A DNA stretch of 64,000 nt from an uncultured Clostridia bacterium. Lineage in GTDB: Bacteria; Bacillota; Clostridia; Oscillospirales; Ruminococcaceae. Below are positions 33,546 through 41,715 of this stretch, piece after piece (the stretch's first letter is position 1; every line of letters begins with the position of its first letter). Location of the stretch: the NCBI GenBank assembly GCA_947168885.1, contig CAMVNQ010000001.1:248001-312000 (forward strand), written 5' to 3'. The notes beneath the pieces were generated by a model. That model saw nothing but the letters and a program-made list of their open reading frames with translations, was not told the origin of the DNA and did not search any database. The translations under genes and the position numbers were made by a program.

Positions 33546-34580
33546 GCCGCTTGCGGTCTCTGCGCTGACTTCGTGAACGTTGCTGCCGCCGATAGTCACA
33601 TGGCTGTTCTTGGAGAGCTTTTCGGAATGACCGTCGAGGTCTATTGTCATGCTTCCGGAGAGCTTCTCGAATTCAGCGTCAACACCGGAGCCGGCAGGGA
33701 GAGTAACATCAACGCTGCCGCTCATGAGCTCTACATCGAGATCGTCGTTCCATTCTGCGTATGTGAGGGTAACCTTGCCGGAAGCAAGCTCGCTCTTGAC
33801 TTTGCCGGAGATACCGTTGAGAACAACGCTTCCGCTTGCAACGTTGATCTCTGTCTCTTCGGCACGGAAGCCGTTCATCTCTATCTTTCCCGAAGCGACC
33901 TGGAGCTTTATCTCGTCTGCCTTGTTTTCCGTGCAGTTGTTCATAACGATCCGGCCGGAAGCAAGGTTGATGTCGGTGTTGTCCGCGAAGATGCCGAGTT
34001 CAAGCGAGCCGCTCGCTACATTAGCCCTTAAGTTGTCCGAAGTGATGTCGGTTGTAGCTATCTTTCCGGACGCAAGGTCGAAGTTTACAGAGTTGTAGAG
34101 AGTTTTCGGAACTGTGACTGTAAGTTCGGAGCCCTTTAAAGTACCGAAAGAAAGGAACGATAATCCGGAGGTCTTTTCCTTGATGCTAAGAACGCCGTCT
34201 ATGCATTCAGCCGTGAATTCAACAGGGTAGGACGACGTTGTGTAGGTGACCTTTACCTCATTGGTGTCGCCGCAGTCCATCGTCGCCTTGCAGGACGCGA
34301 GCTCAAACCTGATGTCCGAGAGATCGGAACCGTCGAGAGTCGATTCAAATGACTTGTTCTTTTCAAATTCGTATGTTATTCTGTTGTGGTGGTCGTTAAA
34401 GATTATTCCTGCGTTTGCCATGTTAAATCCTCCAAAAATCTCATGTCCGAAAAAGCTTATGCCATAGTTTGCGTTTGCGACACCGAACGCCGCGACTGTG
34501 CAGCCGAACGCTATCGCGCTGACTAATGCGATTATGCCGAAAATAAGCAGCAGTTTTCCTGTTTTTTTCATATCAGTCAT
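33525..34580 (-). CDS. DUF4097-family protein with repeated beta strands
   Basis: 351 residues. An N-terminal membrane helix (about 9-33) is followed by a long beta-repeat region (about 90-351). A recurring unit of 18-22 residues has the core xxxLASGxIxxx: FDLASGKIATTD, NVASGSLELGIF, NLASGRIVMNN, QVASGKIEMNGF, NVASGSVVLNG, ELASGKVTLTY. This fits a beta solenoid of the DUF4097 type. The function is unknown. Last gene of the PadR-DUF1700-DUF4097 operon, overlapping its neighbour by 8 bp. Its stop codon sits in the 101-bp repeat. Confidence 0.85.
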   Translation of the reverse strand: MTDMKKTGKLLLIFGIIALVSAIAFGCTVAAFGVANANYGISFFGHEIFGGFNMANAGIIFNDHHNRITYEFEKNKSFESTLDGSDLSDIRFELASCKATMDCGDTNEVKVTYTTSSYPVEFTAECIDGVLSIKEKTSGLSFLSFGTLKGSELTVTVPKTLYNSVNFDLASGKIATTDITSDNLRANVASGSLELGIFADNTDINLASGRIVMNNCTENKADEIKLQVASGKIEMNGFRAEETEINVASGSVVLNGISGKVKSELASGKVTLTYAEWNDDLDVELMSGSVDVTLPAGSGVDAEFEKLSGSMTIDLDGHSEKLSKNSHVTIGGSNVHEVSAETASGSVSIHN

Positions 34581-35313
34581 CCTCCCTCTTGCCTATCTTT
34601 TCAAGTATGTTGTGACCGGATAACCACCTTGCGTGGAGGTTGATTATCGAGATGATAACGTTGATGAATCCCTTCACCGCAGCTATCGAAGCTATAACGA
34701 GCATTCCGCCGAGTGCGCTCATCATTATTCCGAGGAATATGAGGCTTAGCGGTACGAAGCCCGTAACGACAAAACCGCTGAGGTCTATGAAGAAAGAAAG
34801 CATACCGACGATGAATACCGCGATGCCCGAAACGACGAAGCCTATAGTCGTTCCGATAAGACCTAAGATAACGCTTAAGAGTGACGGTACTGCCCACGAG
34901 AACACGAAAACATCAAGGCAGACAAGACCGACGATCTTACCAGCTTTGGAGCCGCTCGAAGGTGCTTGTGAAGCGGTGTTCTGAGCCGCGGTGTAGTAGT
35001 TTGGTGTCTGCGGAGCGGTGTTGACCTGTGCGCCCGTGTTCGCTTCCGGAGCACCGGTCCCCGCGTTCGCGCCGAAGCCGCTTGCGTCTGGCGTACTTGC
35101 CTTCTGTTCCGCGTCCTCGGTGATATACTGTTTGATTATCTCGTCGATGTCGCCGAGCTTGCGGCAAACGTCGGCTTCGGATTCTCCCGCGGCTTCACCG
35201 TCCTCGAAATGCTGGCGGAAATCGGTGAGTATATCGCGGGTGTCGGTAACATTATTGTTTTCAAGGGCTATGCGTAAACCCGTGAGAAATTCTGTTTTGG
35301 TGTTGCAGATCAT
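34573..35313 (-). CDS. DUF1700/HAAS-domain membrane protein
   Basis: 246 residues. The N-terminal HAAS-type helical domain (about 1-70) contains KTEFLTGLRIAL and DILTDFRQHFEDGEAAGESEADVCRKLGDIDEII. A low-complexity Ala/Gly/Thr/Gln linker follows, then four membrane helices (about 125-225). HAAS-DUF1700 proteins are encoded with PadR regulators and DUF4097 proteins in Firmicutes, exactly as here. It overlaps the PadR stop by 4 bp and the DUF4097 start by 8 bp, so the three genes form one operon. Confidence 0.83.
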   Translation of the reverse strand: MICNTKTEFLTGLRIALENNNVTDTRDILTDFRQHFEDGEAAGESEADVCRKLGDIDEIIKQYITEDAEQKASTPDASGFGANAGTGAPEANTGAQVNTAPQTPNYYTAAQNTASQAPSSGSKAGKIVGLVCLDVFVFSWAVPSLLSVILGLIGTTIGFVVSGIAVFIVGMLSFFIDLSGFVVTGFVPLSLIFLGIMMSALGGMLVIASIAAVKGFINVIISIINLHARWLSGHNILEKIGKREDD

Positions 35314-35630
35314 AACTGTTCCTCCCCGTCAAGTATTTTGTTTATAGCGGTCGAAAAGTTCCGCCATTCGTCTTCCTGTTCTTTCTGGATAGCTCTTCCG
35401 CTGTCCGTGATGTTGTAATATTTTCGCGGGGGACCTTCCTGTGATTCGACTATGTACGAGTCGATGTTCCCTGCGTCTTTGAGCCGCTTCATAAGCGGGT
35501 AGATCGTGCCTTCGGTTATGTGCATACAGCCGGAGATGATATTGACGAGCTCATATCCGTATCGGTCTCCGCGGCACAGTATCGAGAGCACGCAAAGTTC
35601 GAGCGTTCCTCTTTTTAACTGCGACTGCAT
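35310..35630 (-). CDS. PadR-family transcriptional regulator
   Basis: 106 residues from the ATG at 35630, which has GGAGAAG upstream; the longer frame adds 22 residues outside the family. MQSQLKRGTLELCVLSIL...DRYGYELVNII is the start of the PadR winged helix, and EGTIYPLMKRLKDAGNIDSY is the recognition helix and wing. KYYNITDSGR closes the domain. It most likely represses its own operon; dyad operators overlap the promoter. Confidence 0.9.
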   Translation of the reverse strand: MQSQLKRGTLELCVLSILCRGDRYGYELVNIISGCMHITEGTIYPLMKRLKDAGNIDSYIVESQEGPPRKYYNITDSGRAIQKEQEDEWRNFSTAINKILDGEEQL

Positions 35631-35657
35631 TTTATCTTCTCCTCTCGTGTGTGATCG

Positions 35658-35767
35658 GCAAGGTACTTTGTCTCGCAAGATTTCATTTACTTGCAAGGTA
35701 CTATGTGTTGCAAGCTACCTTGTATGTTTGTATTATACCACAAGCTACTCTGTTTTGCAAGGTACTA
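35658..35767 (-). promoter_or_regulatory. padR promoter with several PadR-type operators
   Basis: Promoter on the minus strand: TTGCAA (35755-35760), 17 bp, TATAAT (35732-35737). Around it are repeats of CAAGGTACTWTGT and CAAGCTAC: 35659-35680, a dyad at 35694-35722 (CAAGGTACT...AGCTACCTTG) and 35741-35765. They cover the -35, the spacer and the start region, as expected for autorepression. Confidence 0.75.
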
Positions 35768-35775
35768 TGTGTACA

Positions 35776-36060
35776 AATGTCAGGAAATTTTTGGCAGGGT
35801 TGTTGTGCAGTTGTAACAAAAGGGCAGCTCGTCCAAGGCGGCTGCTGATCTTTTCTGAAACAAAATATCTCATGGAGCGCCTGATAAACAAGATGGCCTT
35901 ATATACAATGGTATTGCAAGGACATAGAAAGACGTTTAAAGTTTTTGCGAAATAAAACGAAGCTCCCGCACAGGGGAACTTTTTACGCATACAGCACGCA
36001 TTTACAGATAATGATAAATTAAATGGAATAAAAATTTTTACCATATTTTGTCAAAAAGCA
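35776..36060. other. intergenic region without recognised gene
   Basis: Lies between the divergent padR and activase genes. Short frames on both strands lack ribosome sites and family features. No feature was recognised apart from the promoters at its two ends. Confidence 0.5.
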
Positions 36061-36089
36061 TTGCAAAAAATCTTTTTATAGTGTATAAT
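36061..36089 (+). promoter_or_regulatory. promoter of dehydratase activase gene
   Basis: TTGCAA (36061-36066), 17-bp spacer ending GTG, TATAAT (36084-36089). The leader is about 95 bp. Confidence 0.8.
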
Positions 36090-36189
36090 ATAATCTGTAT
36101 TACTCTGCAAAGGGTAATTATTTGTGTACAAATTATAATAGTATATATAGGCGCAGGTTTGCGCCGTACAATGTGTAAGGGTGATAACT

Positions 36190-39100
36190 ATGCTTCATAT
36201 CGGACTTGATGTGGGTTCGACAACGGTAAAGATCGCTGTGGTGAACGATAAGAATGATTTCGTTTACAAGCAGTATCAGCGTCACTACTCCGACATAAAG
36301 AAAACGCTTGCCGAGGTGCTGCTCGCCGGACTTGAAAAGGTGCAGGAAGACGAAGTTACCTGCGCGGTGACGGGCTCAGGCGGTATCAACGCCGCGAAAT
36401 GGCTCGGTATCCCGTTTATTCAGGAGGTCGAAGCCGGTGCGGTGGCTATCGAAGCGCTTATTCCCGAGACCGATATTGCGATCGAGCTCGGCGGCGAGGA
36501 CGCTAAGATAACATATCTGCGCGGCGGCATAGAACAGCGTATGAATGGATCCTGCGCAGGCGGCACCGGCGCGTTCATCGATCAGATGGCAGCGCTGCTG
36601 AATACCGATATTACCGGGCTCAACGAGCTCGCGAAGGATTACGAGACGATATACCCGATAGCGTCGCGCTGCGGCGTTTTCGCGAAGAGTGACATTCAGC
36701 CTCTTCTCAACGACGGTGCGAAGAGATCGGACGTTGCCGCGTCCATTTTCCAGTCTGTCGTCAACCAGACTATAAGCGGTCTTGCGTGCGGCAAGCCTAT
36801 ACGCGGGAAAGTTGCGTTTCTCGGCGGTCCTCTGTTCTACCTGTCCGAGCTTCGCAAGCGCTTTATTGAGACGCTCAATATGAAGCCGGAAGATGTCATA
36901 TTCCCGCCCGACGCGAATCTTTTCGTTGCGACCGGCGCGGCTCTCGCGGACAACCGCGGAACTATCAGCGTTAAAGAGCTCAAAGACAAGATATCGGCTC
37001 TCGGAAGTGTTACGGTCCATGAAGTTGAACGTCTTGCGCCATTGTTCAAAGACGAGGCGGAGAAGCAGGCTTTCCTCGAACGACATTCAAAGAGCGTTAT
37101 TCCGACCGCAGATCTATCGCAGCACAGCGGAAAATGCTATCTCGGAATAGACGCGGGCTCGACGACGACAAAAGCCTGCCTTATAAACGAAAAGGCGGAG
37201 ATACTCTACTCCTTCTATAACAATAACCTCGGTGACCCGCTCAAATCGGTCATCGGGATACTGAAAGACATATACTCGAAGCTACCCGAGGGCGCTTACA
37301 TTGCCAAGGCTACAGCTACCGGCTACGGCGAACACCTCATCAAAGCCGCGCTTGGCGTGGACTACGGCGAGATCGAGACTATGGCGCACTACAAGGCTGC
37401 CGAACGTCTGCTCCCCGGAGTTGAGTTCATTCTCGACATCGGCGGACAGGATATGAAGTGTATGCGCGTGAAGAACGGCGAGATCGAGAGCATACTGCTC
37501 AACGAAGCGTGCTCGTCGGGCTGCGGCTCGTTCATTGAGAACTTCGCCGCGGCGCTCGGAATGACAAGCAAGGAATTCGCGGCGGTCGGACTTGAAGCCG
37601 AACACCCCGTTGATCTGGGCTCGCGCTGTACGGTCTTCATGAACAGCCGTGTAAAGCAGGCGCAGAAAGAGGGCGCGTCCGTTGCGGATATTTCCGCGGG
37701 ACTTTCTTACTCTGTGGTCAAGAACGCGCTCTTCAAGGTAATAAAGATACGTGACCCTAAGGCTATGGGCGAGAAGATAATCGTGCAGGGCGGTACATTC
37801 ATGAATACATCCGTTCTCCGCGCGTTCGAGCTCACCTGCGGCAGGGAAGCTGTGCGTCCCGACAAGGCGGGGCTCATGGGAGCCTACGGAAGCGCACTTG
37901 TTGCAATGGAGCGTGACGACGGAGAGGGCTCGACCATATCGAAGCTCGAAGCTCTCGAAAACTTCACGATACAGAAATCCACCGCGAGATGCGGAAAATG
38001 CTCAAACAACTGTCTGCTCACGATAAGCAAGTTCTCGGACGGCAAGCGCTTCATCACGAACAACCGCTGTGAGCGCGGAGCCGGTACCGGCGCGGGCAAG
38101 GCAACGCTCCCGAATATGTATGACTTCAAGTACAAGCGTCTGTTCGACTACTACAAGCCGCTTCCCGCCGACGAGGCGAAGCGCGGCGTGGTCGGCATAC
38201 CGCGCGTTCTGGGAATGTACGAGAACTATCCGTTCTGGTTCACGTTCCTGACCGAGCTCGGCTACAGCGTAATGTTATCGCCGAAATCCTCGCGCGACAT
38301 CTACGATATGGGTATTGAGACCATGCCGTCAGAGTCGGTGTGCTACCCGGCGAAGCTTTCGCACGGGCACATTGAGTGGCTGCTCAAACAGGGCGTGAAG
38401 TTTATCTTCTATCCGTCGCTTACTTACGAAATGGACAACGGCGGAAAGGGCGACAACCACTATAATTGTCCGGTAGTTGCAACATACAGCGAGGTAATCA
38501 AGAATTCCGTTCCGGCGCTTCGCGATCACGACGTGAATTTCATGAACCCGTTCCTTCCGATATACGACAAAAAAGCGATGACAAGGCGCATCGTCGAGGA
38601 GTTCTCTCCGCTCGGCATAAGCGGCGAGGAGCTCGGAGCGGCGCTTGCGAAAGCTTACGCCGAGGATGTGCACTTCAAAGACGACGTGCATAAAGAGGGT
38701 GAGCGCATTCTCAGGCTCCTCGAAGAAGAGGGAAAGAAGGGCATCGTTCTTGCGGGAAGACCGTACCATGTCGATCCGGAGGTCAACCACGGCATTCCGG
38801 AGATGATAAACGGCTACGGTTACGCGGTACTGACCGAGGACAGCGTTGCGCACCTCGGAGATCTTCCGCGCCCGATACGCGTTGTTGACCAGTGGATGTA
38901 CCACAACAGGCTTTATAATGCAGCGGCTTTCGTTGCTTCGCGTCCGGACCTTGAACTTGTTCAGCTCAACAGCTTCGGCTGCGGACTTGACGCGGTCACC
39001 ACCGACGAGGTGCAGGAGATACTCCAGGGAAGCGGAAGAATGTACACGCTGCTGAAGATAGACGAGGTCAACAACCTCGGCGCTGCGAGAATAAGGCTTC

Positions 39101-40476
39101 GCTCTCTCATTTCCGTCATGGAGGAGCGCGAACGCACAGGCTATGTATCCGACAAGAAATATACGGGCTACAAGCGTCAGCCGGTATTCACAAAGGAAAT
39201 GAAGAGCCGTTACACGATACTTGCTCCGCAGATGGCGCCGTATCACTTCGACCTTCTCGAAGCGGCTTTCCGCTATTCCGGCTACGACTTCATCGTTCTG
39301 AAAGATTACTCGAAGCAGGTAGTTGATACCGGTCTCAAATATGTCAACAACGATGCGTGCTATCCGTCGATATTAACGGTCGGACAGCTCATGAACGCTC
39401 TCGAAAGCGGCAAGTATGACCTCTCAAAGACCGCCCTTCTTATAACTCAGACCGGCGGTGCATGCAGAGCGACCAACTATATCAGCATGATAAAGAAGGC
39501 TCTGGCGGACGGCGGCTATGGTGACACGCCCCTGTTATCGCTGAACTTCAACGGCCTCGAAAAGCAGCCCGGCTTCAAGATCACGCCGAGTCTTGCGATA
39601 CGCGGCTTTATGAGCGTTGTTTACGGCGATGCGATATGCCGCTGCCTGTACAGAACGCGCCCCTACGAGATCGAAAAGGGAAGTGCCGACAAGCTCTATG
39701 AGAAGTGGAACGCATACCTGCGCGAAGACCTGAAGCACATGAGTTTCAGCCGTTTCAGGCGCAATCTGAAGGAAATGGTCAAGGAGTTTAACGAGCTCCC
39801 CGTTTATGATATTGAGAAGCCGCGTGTCGGTGTAGTCGGCGAGATACTTGTAAAGTACAGCCCCGCAGCGAACAATGATGTTGTGAAATTCCTCGAATCC
39901 GAGGGTGCCGAGGCGGTAGTTCCCGACCTTATGGGATTTATCTACTTCTTCTGCGACCACGCAAATTCCCGCAAGGAGTTCCTCACCGTTTCCGGCGCGA
40001 GATACTTTTTCAGCAACAAGGCGATAAAGCTTCTCGAACGTCTTGAAAAGCCGTTCATAGATGCAATAAAGGGCACAAAGTTCGGTGGGTTTACGCCTAT
40101 CGCCGAGATGCGTGAGCTTGTTGACGGAATAGTATCGACCTGCAATATCGCGGGTGAGGGCTGGTTCCTGTCAGCGGAGATGCTTGAACTTCTCGAAAGC
40201 GGAGTTTCCAATATAATCTGTATGCAGCCGTTCGCGTGCCTGCCGAACCACGTCACAGGAAAGGGCGTTATCGGTGAGCTGCGCAGACGCAATCCCGAAT
40301 CGAACATCATCGCCGTTGACTATGACCCCGGAGCTTCCGAGGTAAACCAGATCAACCGCATAAAGCTGATGCTCACGGCGGCTCTCAAAAAGATAAAGAA
40401 CAAGGAGAAGCTCGCTGTACCGGAAGCGGAAGTAAAAGACAGCTACTCGGATATAATAGAGAACAAGGCTGTATGA
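36190..40476 (+). CDS. fused 2-hydroxyacyl-CoA dehydratase activase-like protein
   Basis: 1428 residues from the ATG at 36190, with AAGGGTG upstream. Two BadF/BcrA-type ATPase domains follow each other: GLDVGSTTVK with ELGGEDAK and CAGGTG (about 5-300), and GIDAGSTTTK with DIGGQDMK and CSSGCG (about 317-580). A Cys-rich segment (CGKCSNNC) leads to a DUF2229-like region (RVLGMYENYPFWFTFLTELGY) and a C-terminal HgdB-like part (IICMQPFACLPNHVTGKG). Activases of this type drive ATP-dependent single-electron transfer to dehydratases. No dehydratase genes are adjacent, so the partner is unknown; long fusions like this are widespread in Clostridia. Confidence 0.87.
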   Translation: MLHIGLDVGSTTVKIAVVNDKNDFVYKQYQRHYSDIKKTLAEVLLAGLEKVQEDEVTCAVTGSGGINAAKWLGIPFIQEVEAGAVAIEALIPETDIAIELGGEDAKITYLRGGIEQRMNGSCAGGTGAFIDQMAALLNTDITGLNELAKDYETIYPIASRCGVFAKSDIQPLLNDGAKRSDVAASIFQSVVNQTISGLACGKPIRGKVAFLGGPLFYLSELRKRFIETLNMKPEDVIFPPDANLFVATGAALADNRGTISVKELKDKISALGSVTVHEVERLAPLFKDEAEKQAFLERHSKSVIPTADLSQHSGKCYLGIDAGSTTTKACLINEKAEILYSFYNNNLGDPLKSVIGILKDIYSKLPEGAYIAKATATGYGEHLIKAALGVDYGEIETMAHYKAAERLLPGVEFILDIGGQDMKCMRVKNGEIESILLNEACSSGCGSFIENFAAALGMTSKEFAAVGLEAEHPVDLGSRCTVFMNSRVKQAQKEGASVADISAGLSYSVVKNALFKVIKIRDPKAMGEKIIVQGGTFMNTSVLRAFELTCGREAVRPDKAGLMGAYGSALVAMERDDGEGSTISKLEALENFTIQKSTARCGKCSNNCLLTISKFSDGKRFITNNRCERGAGTGAGKATLPNMYDFKYKRLFDYYKPLPADEAKRGVVGIPRVLGMYENYPFWFTFLTELGYSVMLSPKSSRDIYDMGIETMPSESVCYPAKLSHGHIEWLLKQGVKFIFYPSLTYEMDNGGKGDNHYNCPVVATYSEVIKNSVPALRDHDVNFMNPFLPIYDKKAMTRRIVEEFSPLGISGEELGAALAKAYAEDVHFKDDVHKEGERILRLLEEEGKKGIVLAGRPYHVDPEVNHGIPEMINGYGYAVLTEDSVAHLGDLPRPIRVVDQWMYHNRLYNAAAFVASRPDLELVQLNSFGCGLDAVTTDEVQEILQGSGRMYTLLKIDEVNNLGAARIRLRSLISVMEERERTGYVSDKKYTGYKRQPVFTKEMKSRYTILAPQMAPYHFDLLEAAFRYSGYDFIVLKDYSKQVVDTGLKYVNNDACYPSILTVGQLMNALESGKYDLSKTALLITQTGGACRATNYISMIKKALADGGYGDTPLLSLNFNGLEKQPGFKITPSLAIRGFMSVVYGDAICRCLYRTRPYEIEKGSADKLYEKWNAYLREDLKHMSFSRFRRNLKEMVKEFNELPVYDIEKPRVGVVGEILVKYSPAANNDVVKFLESEGAEAVVPDLMGFIYFFCDHANSRKEFLTVSGARYFFSNKAIKLLERLEKPFIDAIKGTKFGGFTPIAEMRELVDGIVSTCNIAGEGWFLSAEMLELLESGVSNIICMQPFACLPNHVTGKGVIGELRRRNPESNIIAVDYDPGASEVNQINRIKLMLTAALKKIKNKEKLAVPEAEVKDSYSDIIENKAV

Positions 40477-40503
40477 TGACGATATGCAGCGGTAAATTAC
40501 GAT

Positions 40504-40582
40504 GTAAATAAAATTTACCTAAAAGGTATTGACAAATAAATAGAATTGTGATAATATATAAATACAGTAAATCTGATTTACT
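40504..40582 (+). promoter_or_regulatory. SPFH gene promoter flanked by two identical dyads
   Basis: TTGACA (40529-40534), 17-bp spacer, TAATAT (40552-40557). Perfect dyads GTAAATnnnATTTAC lie at 40504-40518 and 40567-40581, with centres 63 bp apart (six helical turns). The second overlaps the expected transcription start. This is a strong operator candidate for an unidentified regulator. Confidence 0.75.
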
Positions 40583-40617
40583 AATGTAACAGGCTGTATA
40601 TCTGAAAGGAGAACGTT

Positions 40618-41583
40618 ATGGCTGAATTTAAATTTACGGACGCGTCAAAGACTGCTTCGCCCAAGAGCGGCGGAAACGGCAGCAAGACCGGCACTATAAT
40701 ATTTGCGGTGATCATCGCCGTTGTTGTACTCGCTATCGTGTTCAACTGCTTCACAATAGTACAGGAAGGTTTCATCGGCGTAAAGTACCAGTTCGGAAGA
40801 ATCGTCGAGGATAATCTCTCCGCAGGTCTCAACTTCCGCATTCCTTTCGTTGAGGAAATAGAGGAAGTCGATATCCGTGACCAGATATATTCCGTTAAGG
40901 CGGACGCTTATACAAGCGATACCCAGAGCGTAAACGAGCTCCAGCTAAAACTCAACTACCGCTATTCAAGCGCCATGCTCTCGAATATCATCCGTGAGAC
41001 CGGTATCAACAACGTTGAGAACAAGCTCCTTGTCCCGAACGTTGCAAAGATCGCAAAGGACGCTATCGGTAAAGTTAAGGCAGAGGATCTTGTACAGTCC
41101 AGAGGACAGGTACAGGCTACTATCCAGAGCGAGCTTACCGAGGTGCTCAGCCCCTACGGCATCATAGTTACAGCGTTCGCTATCGAGAACCTTAACTTCG
41201 ACCCCGCGTTCGAGGCGTCGATACAGGAAAAGGTCATCGCAGCACAGGACGCTCTCAAAATGGAGAACAAGACCAAGGAGAAGGAAGAGGAAGCCAAGCA
41301 GATAGTTATTGAGGCACAGGCTAACGCGGACAGCCAGGTAGCTATCGCAAAGGCAGAGGCAGAAGCTATCTCCCTTATCGAAGAGCAGCTCGCCAACAGC
41401 CCGAACTATATCGACTACTTCAAGCTCCAGAAGTGGAACGGAATACTTCCGCAGGTAATAGGCGACGGTGTGAACCCGTTCATAGCTCTCGGCGACAGCA
41501 AGAGCATGACAACACAGGCAAGCACTCCGGCTGCTTCGCAGAGCATACCCGCTCCCGCACCGGCAGTAACTGCCGCGGAATAA
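40618..41583 (+). CDS. SPFH/prohibitin-domain membrane protein
   Basis: 321 residues. A polar N-terminus of about 24 residues, one membrane helix (GTIIFAVIIAVVVLAIVF), then the SPFH domain (about 48-235: EGFIGVKYQFGRIVEDNLSAGLNFRIPFVEEIEEVDIRDQIYSV). A Glu/Ala/Lys-rich coiled coil (235-275) and an Ala/Pro-rich tail follow. Such proteins form large membrane-bound rings or flotillin-like scaffolds. No NfeD or FtsH partner is adjacent. The gene has its own promoter and terminator. Confidence 0.88.
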   Translation: MAEFKFTDASKTASPKSGGNGSKTGTIIFAVIIAVVVLAIVFNCFTIVQEGFIGVKYQFGRIVEDNLSAGLNFRIPFVEEIEEVDIRDQIYSVKADAYTSDTQSVNELQLKLNYRYSSAMLSNIIRETGINNVENKLLVPNVAKIAKDAIGKVKAEDLVQSRGQVQATIQSELTEVLSPYGIIVTAFAIENLNFDPAFEASIQEKVIAAQDALKMENKTKEKEEEAKQIVIEAQANADSQVAIAKAEAEAISLIEEQLANSPNYIDYFKLQKWNGILPQVIGDGVNPFIALGDSKSMTTQASTPAASQSIPAPAPAVTAAE

Positions 41584-41610
41584 CCGGCTGACAAAAACGC
41601 AATATATGAC

Positions 41611-41635
41611 CTTACGCGCAGAAATGCGCGTAAGG
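41611..41635 (+). terminator. terminator of SPFH gene
   Basis: CTTACGCGCA/TGCGCGTAAG stem with a GAAA loop, followed by GTTTGTGTTGTTTT. Confidence 0.8.
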
Positions 41636-41715
41636 TTTGTGTTGTTTTCGCAGAATTTGACGGGCTTTGCCGGCAGCCGTCATGTACAGATGAATTTACT
41701 CCCGAAAGGATATTT

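Noticed and set aside
33045-33576. Plus-strand frames with repeated Arg/Val/Gly-rich peptide
   Set aside because: The frames change between units because 101 is not a multiple of 3; they are translations of the tandem repeat and the opposite-strand gene ends.
35745-36044. 99-residue minus-strand frame upstream of the activase
   Set aside because: It overlaps the padR promoter region, lacks a ribosome site and has no family resemblance.
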